Shown piece after piece: positions 1-5,507 of a DNA stretch of 5,507 nucleotides. Both the position numbers and the translations under genes were made by a program. Origin of the DNA: Bacteriovoracaceae bacterium (GTDB taxonomy: Bacteria; Bdellovibrionota; Bacteriovoracia; Bacteriovoracales; Bacteriovoracaceae); assembly GCA_947448095.1 (NCBI GenBank), contig CANFNN010000207.1, positions 1-5,507 on the forward strand, written 5' to 3'. The notes below the pieces were generated by a model. It made no database searches, was not told the origin of the DNA, and saw nothing but the letters and a program-made list of their open reading frames with translations. The stretch's first letter is position 1; each line of letters begins with the position of its first letter.

Positions 1-1186
1 AATACATTGCTATCAATACGAACCCAATAATCCCACCTAAAACAACCAGAATAATTGGTTCAATTAATTTTGTTAGGTTACCAACCAGCTCTTCTACTTC
101 ATCTTGAAAAACGTCAGCTACTTTTACTAACATATTGTCTAAGTTACCTGTTGATTCGCCTACTTTCATCATTTGAGTGACGAGTGGAGGAAAATAGGCG
201 ATTCGAGAAAGAGGCTCAGTAATAGATTTCCCTTCAATTACTGCGAGTCGGACCTTCGCCAGATCTTTGGCTATTTGTGTATTGTCTAAGGTATCAATAC
301 AAATTTCAAGTGAGTCAATGATTGGAACCCCTGCAGTCAGCATGGTGGCCAGAGTTCGGGTAAAATTACCCAAATTACCTTTAATGATCAGCATGCCAAA
401 AAGTGGTGCCTTCATGGTAAAACGGTCCCATTGAGCTTTTCCCTCTTTGGTTTTGATAAAATTTAAGAAGAACATGGAGCCAGCCACCAATCCAGCAATC
501 AGCAAAAGAGTGTAATTTTGAAAAAAAGAAGATACATCCATTACCACTTGAGTGACCCAAGGAATTGCCTGATTCGATTCTTTTAACATACCAACGAATT
601 GTGGAACCACAAATGTCATCAATCCGAAAATAACCACAATACCAACAAATACAACAATCACAGGATAAGTCAGAGCTGATTTGACCTGCTTTTTAAGTTT
701 TTCTTGTTTTTCTAAAAACTCGGCTAATTTATTCAAAATAGTGTCCAGAATACCAGCCGACTCACCAGCCTTCACTAGAGCACAGTAGAGTTTATCAAAC
801 CCAGGTTGAGACGAAAGCGCATCAAACAAGCTCTTTCCTTCTTCTACTTGCATTGAAACACTTTTAACTACTCGCTTAAGGACCAAATTTTGTTCTTGTT
901 TATGAAGAATTTCGAGCCCTTCAAGAATTGGAACACCGGCATTAATAAGAATCGCTAACTGCCTAGTGAAGCGCATGAGTTCAGCTCTTCCGAAAGGTTT
1001 TGAGAGGCCTTTATCAACCATCCATTGACCAAGATCGGCTTCAAAAAATGAAGGTGCCGTCACTTTAGTCGTTCGTATGCTTTGCCTGCGAAGCATCTTC
1101 TTAGCTTCTCTTTCATTATCAGCTTCGATGGTGCTTTCGACCTTCTTTCCCTGAGCAGTAAATCCTACGTATTTATACTTTGGCAT
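1..1186 (-). CDS. pilC: Type IV pilus inner-membrane platform protein PilC (3' end cut off by the left edge)
   Basis: PilC is the polytopic inner-membrane protein on which the PilB and PilT ATPases act to add or remove pilin subunits. My translation from the ATG at 1184-1186 gives 395 residues with no stop before the edge; the family is usually about 400-410 long, so only some 10-15 residues should be missing. An N-terminal domain (about 1-45, beginning MPKYKYVGFTAQGKKV) precedes two GspF/PilC (T2SSF) repeats. Repeat one has FTRQLAILINAGVPILEG (73-90) and KAGESAGILDTIL (139-151). Repeat two has FTRTLATMLTAGVPIIDSLE (275-294) and KVGESTGNLDNML (341-353). Hydrophobic segments lie at about 173-197, 225-244 and 376-395. 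The start is 3 bases after the pilT stop, with only a weak purine-rich Shine-Dalgarno (AAGATAAG) lying over the pilT end, so coupled translation is likely. Family assignment is secure; the exact C-terminus cannot be seen. Confidence 0.97.
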   Translation of the reverse strand, partial: MPKYKYVGFTAQGKKVESTIEADNEREAKKMLRRQSIRTTKVTAPSFFEADLGQWMVDKGLSKPFGRAELMRFTRQLAILINAGVPILEGLEILHKQEQNLVLKRVVKSVSMQVEEGKSLFDALSSQPGFDKLYCALVKAGESAGILDTILNKLAEFLEKQEKLKKQVKSALTYPVIVVFVGIVVIFGLMTFVVPQFVGMLKESNQAIPWVTQVVMDVSSFFQNYTLLLIAGLVAGSMFFLNFIKTKEGKAQWDRFTMKAPLFGMLIIKGNLGNFTRTLATMLTAGVPIIDSLEICIDTLDNTQIAKDLAKVRLAVIEGKSITEPLSRIAYFPPLVTQMMKVGESTGNLDNMLVKVADVFQDEVEELVGNLTKLIEPIILVVLGGIIGFVLIAMY

Positions 1187-1189
1187 TTC

Positions 1190-2329
1190 TTATCTTTTTT
1201 TCTTGGCCGAGGTATCAATCCCTAGCATGCGGGCAAGTTCCTCAGGATTGTTTGAAAATCCCATTGCTGTTTCTGGTGTTATAAGTCCTGAATCCAAAAC
1301 TTTTTTAATGTTTTGATTCATCGTAAACATTCCTGTTTCATCTTGACCTATTTGCATTTGCGAATAAATCTGCTGAATTTTGTCTTCTCTAATCAAGTTT
1401 CTAATCGCCGGTGTAATTCGCAGAATTTCTTGAACCGCAATTCGACCTTTAGGCACCTTGGGTAATAATTGCTGAGCGATTACGCCCTGAAGAACAAATG
1501 ACAAGAGCGAGCGAATTTGAGATTGCTGCTCATGCGAAAATACGTTCACAATACGGTTAATTGTCTGAATCGTGGAGTTAGTGTGTAGAGTTCCAAAAAC
1601 AATGTGACCAGTTTCTGCAATCGTTAAGGCCGCTTCAATTGTTTCGGCATCACGAAGCTCTCCGACTAGCACAATATCAGGATCCTGCCTTAATAGTGAT
1701 TTAATACCCTTAGTGAAATTCAGGGTATCAGCACCAATTTCACGCTGATTCACTAGTGACATTTTATGTTGGTGAACAAATTCGATGGGATCTTCTAGAG
1801 TAATAATATGACTGGAAGAATTTGAATTCAATTTATCAATGATAGAAGCGAGGGTTGTAGACTTTCCTGAACCTGTTGGACCAGTAACCAAAAACAAACC
1901 TGAAGAAACATTTACCATCTCAAGCAATATTGGTGGAAGACCTAGAGCTTCAAAATCTGGAATCAAACTGGGAATCTGACGAAACACAGCAGCCACTGAG
2001 CCCTTGGAATAAAAGACGTTGGCCCTAAATCGTGCCAGGCCCTTAATACCAAATGAAAAATCTAGTTCCAGATTTTTTTCAAGTTCGGCTTTTTGTTTTT
2101 CGGTCAAAATTTGATAGATCAGTCGTTTGGTATCATCGGGAGTGAGACTTCCGACTTTTACCCTGACAATGTCACCACTAACCCGCATGGCCGGAGAACT
2201 TCCAACTGTTAAGTGTAAATCCGAGGCACCATTATCAACCATCACTTTAAACAGCTGTTGAATTTGCAAGTTCCCTATACCCTGCTCAGCAGATGTCTTG
2301 GTTTGGGTTTGGGTATTATCATTGGCCAT
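1190..2329 (-). CDS. pilT: Type IV pilus retraction ATPase PilT
   Basis: PilT is a cytoplasmic hexameric ATPase that drives pilus disassembly, giving twitching motility and surface pulling. The 379-residue protein has the N-terminal signature ASDLHL (35-40), Walker A GPTGSGKST (150-158), Asp box ITLEDPIEFVH (176-186), Walker B region RQDPDIVLVGELRD (214-227, with the likely catalytic Glu224) and His box TGHIVFGTLHTN (240-251). It also has a complete AIRNLIRE motif (308-315), which in PilT proteins is needed for retraction and separates PilT from PilB. There is no tetracysteine zinc site, again as expected for PilT. It is about 35 residues longer than the common 344-residue form: a polar Thr/Gln-rich N-terminus of about 20 residues plus a tail ending KKKR. 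The ATG at 2327-2329 is favoured by a strong AGGAG; the next in-frame Met (residue 30) would remove a conserved helix. A PilU-like paralogue is possible, but the motif and the pilB-pilT-pilC order favour PilT. Confidence 0.96.
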   Translation of the reverse strand: MANDNTQTQTKTSAEQGIGNLQIQQLFKVMVDNGASDLHLTVGSSPAMRVSGDIVRVKVGSLTPDDTKRLIYQILTEKQKAELEKNLELDFSFGIKGLARFRANVFYSKGSVAAVFRQIPSLIPDFEALGLPPILLEMVNVSSGLFLVTGPTGSGKSTTLASIIDKLNSNSSSHIITLEDPIEFVHQHKMSLVNQREIGADTLNFTKGIKSLLRQDPDIVLVGELRDAETIEAALTIAETGHIVFGTLHTNSTIQTINRIVNVFSHEQQSQIRSLLSFVLQGVIAQQLLPKVPKGRIAVQEILRITPAIRNLIREDKIQQIYSQMQIGQDETGMFTMNQNIKKVLDSGLITPETAMGFSNNPEELARMLGIDTSAKKKR

Positions 2330-2335
2330 TTCGGA

Positions 2336-2340
2336 CTCCT
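2336..2340 (-). promoter_or_regulatory. Strong pilT ribosome binding site overlapping the pilB stop
   Basis: The minus strand reads TAGGAGTCCGAAATG. AGGAG is a near-ideal Shine-Dalgarno, six bases before the pilT ATG. The first two bases of AGGAG are also the last two of the pilB stop TAG (2339-2341). Ribosomes finishing pilB therefore clear the pilT initiation site. It is the clearest ribosome binding site in the window and fixes the pilT start. Confidence 0.85.
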
Positions 2341-4012
2341 AAATTTGATCTGACGCTGAATTAGTAACAGCTTCTTCAAGTGTTGTTAAACCTTGTGCCA
2401 CCTTTGTGAGTGCACACATCCGAAGTGTTTTCATTCCATCTCGAATAGCTTGTTTTTTAAGGTCATCTGCTGAACCATTTCTCAAAATAAGTTCCCTGAT
2501 TTTCGGCGTAACAGAGAGAACTTCATAAATGGCAAGACGACCTTTATATCCGGTGTTGTTACACATATCGCAGCCCTTACCGTGATAAATTTTAATTTTC
2601 TCAGCTGAAGCAGGCGCAAAACCACAGGTAATTAATTCTTCAATTGGTACTTTTTTTTCTTCACGGCAATTCATACAGATCTTTCTACAAAGTCGCTGGG
2701 CCACAATGACATTCAGGGCAGCTACCACGAGGAAAGGTTCAATACCCATGTTGAGTAATCGAGTCACGGTTGCAGGAGCATCGTTGGTATGCAAGGTAGA
2801 AAGCACTAAGTGACCAGTGAGGGCAGCTTCGACAGCAATTTCTCCAACTTCTAAGTCTCGAATCTCTCCCACCATGATAATGTCTGGATCTTGGCGAAGA
2901 AATGCTTTAAGAGCAGTGGCAAAAGTAAGACCCACTTCTTTTTTAACGTTTACCTGGTTACAACCTTCAAGATTGAATTCGCAGGGATCTTCTGCGGTAG
3001 AAATATTACTGTCCGGAGTATTAAGCTCCGCCAAGGCAGAATATAAAGTGGTTGTTTTTCCTGAACCTGTTGGACCTGTAACTAAACACATTCCATAAGG
3101 TCGGTGAATACCTTCTTTGAAAACCTCAAGTTGCTTGGCCTCAAAACCAAGTTTGGTCATATCTAGCTGTAAGTTACTTGAATCAAGGAGTCGCAAAACA
3201 ATTTTCTCTCCAAAAAGTGTCGGCAAAGATGAAACACGATAATCAATGGGCTTGCCGCCAATCAGAAGCTTAATCCTTCCATCTTGAGGCTTTCGTTTTT
3301 CAGAAATATCCATTTGAGACATAATTTTCAAACGAGATAAAACTGACGCCATCATACTTTTTGGCGGTTGAGCCACTTCTACTAAATTTCCGTCAATTCG
3401 AAGCCGTACCCTAAAAATTCTCTCGTAGGGTTCAACATGAATATCAGATGCTTTTTTAACAAAAGCCTCGGCTAAAAGCCGGTTCACAAATGTGACTACA
3501 TCATCCGAAATATCTTCAGCTTTTAAATTGTCTTCTTGTGCACTTGAAGCAGCAGTAACTTCCTGGATATTGTTAATCAGGTCGTCAACGGAGTCTTTAA
3601 TTCCAGCATATAACTTCTTCCAAGATGAGATATTGGTAAGAATGAATTCAACTTGTTTTTTAAAAACATCTGTTAATTCTTTAGTAGCTTCACCAACAAC
3701 ACTTGGATCAAAAGTAGCCAGAGTTATTTTATTTGCGGTTTTTTGAATTGGTATTGCTCGCCATTTGATGACTAGTTTTTTCTTGAGCGTGGATAATGTT
3801 TCAGTTGGCACTTTCGCATTTCGAAGATCAATAAAGGTGAGCGAATATCGCTCGGAGCAGACTTTGGCGAATTTGTTTTCATCAAAATATGGCATCGCAA
3901 GAAGCTCAAACTCGTTGATCTCATCTTCTTTACCCATAGATAGGCGTCGCAACTCTTTGAGTGTTGCCATACCTGTATTGGTCACAATGTCGATGAACTC
4001 TTTTCGAATCAT
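2339..4012 (-). CDS. pilB: Type IV pilus extension ATPase PilB
   Basis: PilB is the cytoplasmic hexameric ATPase that powers pilin polymerisation through PilC. The protein has 557 residues, normal for the family. A GspE/PilB N-terminal domain occupies about 1-140. The ATPase follows, with ASDIHVEPYE (188-197), RLRIDG (203-208), EKRKPQDGR (238-246), Walker A GPTGSGKTT (313-321), Asp box STAEDPCEF (338-346), Walker B region RQDPDIIMVGEIRD (373-386, likely catalytic Glu383) and His box TGHLVLSTLHTND (399-411). Four cysteines, C446-x2-C449 and C481-x2-C484, form the zinc site typical of PilB/GspE and absent from PilT. Cys344 in the Asp box stands where Val or Ile is usual. The RLG-type c-di-GMP motif of MshEN domains is not obvious. 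An in-frame TAA lies six codons upstream with no start codon between, so the ATG at 4010-4012 is the furthest upstream start. GspE of type II secretion is the alternative; adjacent pilT strongly favours PilB. Confidence 0.96.
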   Translation of the reverse strand: MIRKEFIDIVTNTGMATLKELRRLSMGKEDEINEFELLAMPYFDENKFAKVCSERYSLTFIDLRNAKVPTETLSTLKKKLVIKWRAIPIQKTANKITLATFDPSVVGEATKELTDVFKKQVEFILTNISSWKKLYAGIKDSVDDLINNIQEVTAASSAQEDNLKAEDISDDVVTFVNRLLAEAFVKKASDIHVEPYERIFRVRLRIDGNLVEVAQPPKSMMASVLSRLKIMSQMDISEKRKPQDGRIKLLIGGKPIDYRVSSLPTLFGEKIVLRLLDSSNLQLDMTKLGFEAKQLEVFKEGIHRPYGMCLVTGPTGSGKTTTLYSALAELNTPDSNISTAEDPCEFNLEGCNQVNVKKEVGLTFATALKAFLRQDPDIIMVGEIRDLEVGEIAVEAALTGHLVLSTLHTNDAPATVTRLLNMGIEPFLVVAALNVIVAQRLCRKICMNCREEKKVPIEELITCGFAPASAEKIKIYHGKGCDMCNNTGYKGRLAIYEVLSVTPKIRELILRNGSADDLKKQAIRDGMKTLRMCALTKVAQGLTTLEEAVTNSASDQI

Positions 4013-4016
4013 ATTA

Positions 4017-4045
4017 CTGATAACCCTTTAATAGTATGTTACCAG
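4017..4045 (-). repeat. Inverted repeat around the pilB ribosome binding site
   Basis: On the minus strand CTGGTAAC (4045-4038) and GTTATCAG (4024-4017) are inverted copies with one mismatch, which would be a G-U pair in RNA. They are separated by 13 bases (4037-4025). The spacer holds most of the pilB Shine-Dalgarno AAAGGG (4029-4024), whose last G is the first base of the second arm. The SD lies 11 bases before the ATG, slightly farther than ideal. In mRNA this would be an 8-pair stem with the SD mostly in the loop; in DNA the half-sites are 21 bases centre to centre, about two helical turns. The repeat is seen directly; any regulatory role is inference, and chance is possible in AT-rich sequence. 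Confidence 0.4.
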
Positions 4046-4068
4046 TTTCTGAATTTTCGGCACTTAGT

Positions 4069-4761
4069 TTAATATTTGCTCATACGCCAAAATTTTGCCG
4101 CTGCTTGGGCCTGTCTCAGAAGTAATTCCTGACCATCAATGTATGATTCTACTTTAGCAGGAAGAGTGCTGTGATGGTCAACAACGGCGTAGTTGTAATC
4201 CCAGAAAATAGTCTGAGGGTGAATAGCACCAGTAAAGATAAAGTCTCGTGAACAAGCATTAATAATAATGTTCTTTGCTCCCTCTTGGTAAAAGCGGCCA
4301 AGATCAGAAGCCGGGGTTAGGCCCATTTGTCGATCAAATACCTGATAATTTAAATTTAATTTCTGGGCGGCCAGGACCGTAACCGAGCTCATGACCCCAC
4401 TGCCTAAAATGAGTAGGTGGAGTTTAGAGTGCTTTTGTTGAAATTCTTGGAGAATCTCTCGCACAGCAATCAGATCGGTATTAGTGCCGAGCCATCCTTC
4501 TTCAGAAAAACAAACGGTATTAATCGCGCCAAGTGTTTGGACATCTTTGTCATCAATCTTGAGCGATGAGAAATAAAAACGCTTGTAAGGGGAAGTGATA
4601 TTAATGCCCTGATAAATAGAGGCTAATTTATCAAGAGGAGGTAGCAATCCCACCTCAGGAACATCAATTAAATCATATTGAATGTTTGGAGAGATCAGTT
4701 TTTTATAAATTGCTGGCGAACGAGAGTGGGCAATATCTTTGCCAATTAAGGCAAATCTCAT
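4069..4761 (-). CDS. aroE: Shikimate dehydrogenase-like protein, short and divergent (AroE family)
   Basis: AroE reduces 3-dehydroshikimate to shikimate with NADPH in the cytoplasmic shikimate pathway to aromatic amino acids. This protein has 230 residues; the family norm is about 270. Substrate-site features are present: HSRSP (12-16), NITSPYK (54-60, with Lys60 in the catalytic lysine position), GAINT (78-82) and GTNTD (92-96, with Asp96 in the catalytic aspartate position). Near the end Asp188, Tyr191 and Gln217 (in GQELLLRQAQ, 210-219) match conserved positions. The nucleotide half is unusual: the loop is GSGVMS (120-125) instead of GAGGA(A/S), the NRT motif is replaced by DRQ (143-145), NATxxG is NACSRD (168-173), and the segment before GQELL is contracted. 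The start ATG overlaps the ribF stop in ATGA, and no good Shine-Dalgarno precedes it, so translation is probably coupled. The family is clear; activity as a normal NADP-dependent AroE is likely but not certain. Confidence 0.85.
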   Translation of the reverse strand: MRFALIGKDIAHSRSPAIYKKLISPNIQYDLIDVPEVGLLPPLDKLASIYQGINITSPYKRFYFSSLKIDDKDVQTLGAINTVCFSEEGWLGTNTDLIAVREILQEFQQKHSKLHLLILGSGVMSSVTVLAAQKLNLNYQVFDRQMGLTPASDLGRFYQEGAKNIIINACSRDFIFTGAIHPQTIFWDYNYAVVDHHSTLPAKVESYIDGQELLLRQAQAAAKFWRMSKY

Positions 4762-5507
4762 TTATTAACCAAATAGTTTTTGGCAAATAAAACATCTTTT
4801 TTAATTTGAGCAATAAGTTCATTCACTGTTGAAAATTTATTTTCATCCCGAACTTTATGCAAAAATTCGATATCCAGATTTTCTCCATAAATGTCGGTGT
4901 CAAAATCAAATAAATTTGTCTCTATATGCGTCTCAAATGTATTTTTAAATGTGGGATTATGGCCGATATTAGTAATGGAGTTATAAGTCATTCCATTATA
5001 GATCGTTCGAGTCACGTAGACCCCTCTTTGTGGAACAATGAGATCAGGAGAAACCCGAATATTAGCAGTAGGAAATCCAATTTTCTTTCCTCTACCTTCA
5101 CCCTTAACTACAACGCCTTCAAGATGAAATGGTCTTGAAAGTAGCGCCTCGACCTCATCGATTCTCCCATTCGCAACTTTATCCCTGATAAGACTAGATG
5201 ATACAACTTTTTGCATTGATTCAAATTTGGGCTGAATTTCAACCTCTACACCCAAGGGTCTACAAAGATTTTTCACTAAATCGTAACCACCTTGTTTGTT
5301 GGCGCCAAAGGCAAAATCATAACCAAGATAGAAATGTTTTAATTCAGGATAAATCAAAAGGTGCTCTCGAAGAAAACTCTCTGGAGACAGTGTACTAAAA
5401 TCTCTCGTAAAACCTATCTCAATGAGTACATCGACTCCTAATGAATGAAGAAGCTTTCGCCTTTGATCATAACTATTAATAAGAAATCGTTCTTTATCAG
5501 GCTGAAT
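4758..5507 (-). CDS. ribF: Bifunctional riboflavin kinase / FAD synthetase RibF (5' end cut off by the right edge)
   Basis: RibF phosphorylates riboflavin to FMN and adenylylates FMN to FAD in the cytoplasm. The frame stays open to the right edge, giving 249 visible residues; the family is usually about 300-315, so some 60 N-terminal residues, including the nucleotide-binding GxFDGxHxGH region, lie outside. Numbering from the first visible residue, the FAD synthetase part shows FTRDFSTLSPESF (33-45), GYDFAFGANKQGG (62-74) and VSSSLIR (102-108). The C-terminal riboflavin kinase domain shows GRGKKIGFPTANI (138-150), NIGHNPTF (180-187), ETHI (192-195, with the likely catalytic Glu192), YGENLDIEFL (207-216) and RDENKF (220-225). 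A TTG at 5355-5357 is not the start: the 50 upstream codons also encode clear RibF sequence. The TGA stop overlaps the aroE-like ATG by 4 bases. Codon use and composition look like the neighbours'. No FMN riboswitch could be seen because the 5' end is absent. Confidence 0.96.
   Translation of the reverse strand: MQPDKERFLINSYDQRRKLLHSLGVDVLIEIGFTRDFSTLSPESFLREHLLIYPELKHFYLGYDFAFGANKQGGYDLVKNLCRPLGVEVEIQPKFESMQKVVSSSLIRDKVANGRIDEVEALLSRPFHLEGVVVKGEGRGKKIGFPTANIRVSPDLIVPQRGVYVTRTIYNGMTYNSITNIGHNPTFKNTFETHIETNLFDFDTDIYGENLDIEFLHKVRDENKFSTVNELIAQIKKDVLFAKNYLVNK

Noticed and set aside
1195..1201. Run of seven T near the pilT-pilC junction as a terminator
   Set aside because: On the coding strand it is a run of A encoding the Lys-rich PilT tail, there is no GC-rich stem beside it, and pilC starts directly after.
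2817..3098. Plus-strand open frame of 93 codons
   Set aside because: It lies wholly opposite the highly conserved PilB ATPase core, has no recognisable protein features, and is explained as an antisense shadow.
3492..4031. Two plus-strand open frames of 84 and 88 codons opposite the pilB 5' half
   Set aside because: Both are antisense to pilB with no family resemblance and no independent support for translation.
4031..4059. Possible pilB promoter with -10 TACTAT at 4036-4031
   Set aside because: The hexamer matches the consensus at only 4 of 6 positions, the 17-18 base upstream position (CGAAAA) is no -35, and transcription from it would begin at or after the pilB Shine-Dalgarno.
5355..5357. 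TTG as the start of ribF
   Set aside because: The 50 in-frame codons to its right encode recognisable RibF sequence, including FTRDFSTLSPESF, so the gene continues past the window edge.
4926..5398. Plus-strand open frames of 70 and 66 codons opposite ribF
   Set aside because: They lie antisense to conserved RibF motifs and have no recognisable content.

Overview
The window is a compact minus-strand gene run from a bacterium with DNA of roughly 40% GC, judged by eye. Read in the direction of transcription (right to left) the order is ribF (5' end cut by the right edge), an aroE-like gene, pilB, pilT, and pilC (3' end cut by the left edge). No RNA gene, insertion sequence, CRISPR array or convincing terminator was seen, and no plus-strand gene is supported.

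Right part (4069-5507): two housekeeping enzymes. RibF makes FMN and FAD from riboflavin. The next gene encodes a short shikimate dehydrogenase homologue. Their stop and start codons overlap in an ATGA, so they are very probably translated together. The aroE-like protein keeps the substrate-site residues of the family but has an unusual nucleotide-binding loop and a shortened C-terminal part.

Left part (1-4012): the core motor of a type IV pilus. PilB is the extension ATPase, PilT the retraction ATPase and PilC the inner-membrane platform protein. The genes are 9 and 3 bases apart. A 56-base gap separates aroE from pilB. It is the longest non-coding stretch here and holds a near-perfect inverted repeat flanking the pilB ribosome binding site.

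The order pilB-pilT-pilC is the one known from Myxococcus and Bdellovibrio-type bacteria. With the AT-rich composition this suggests a Bdellovibrionota-like or other former deltaproteobacterial organism; this is an inference from order and composition, not a proof. The pilus genes could serve twitching, adhesion or, if the host is a predator, prey attachment and entry. I see no previously undescribed system. The most interesting points are the divergent AroE, the pilB leader repeat, and the joining of cofactor and aromatic biosynthesis genes to pilus motor genes.
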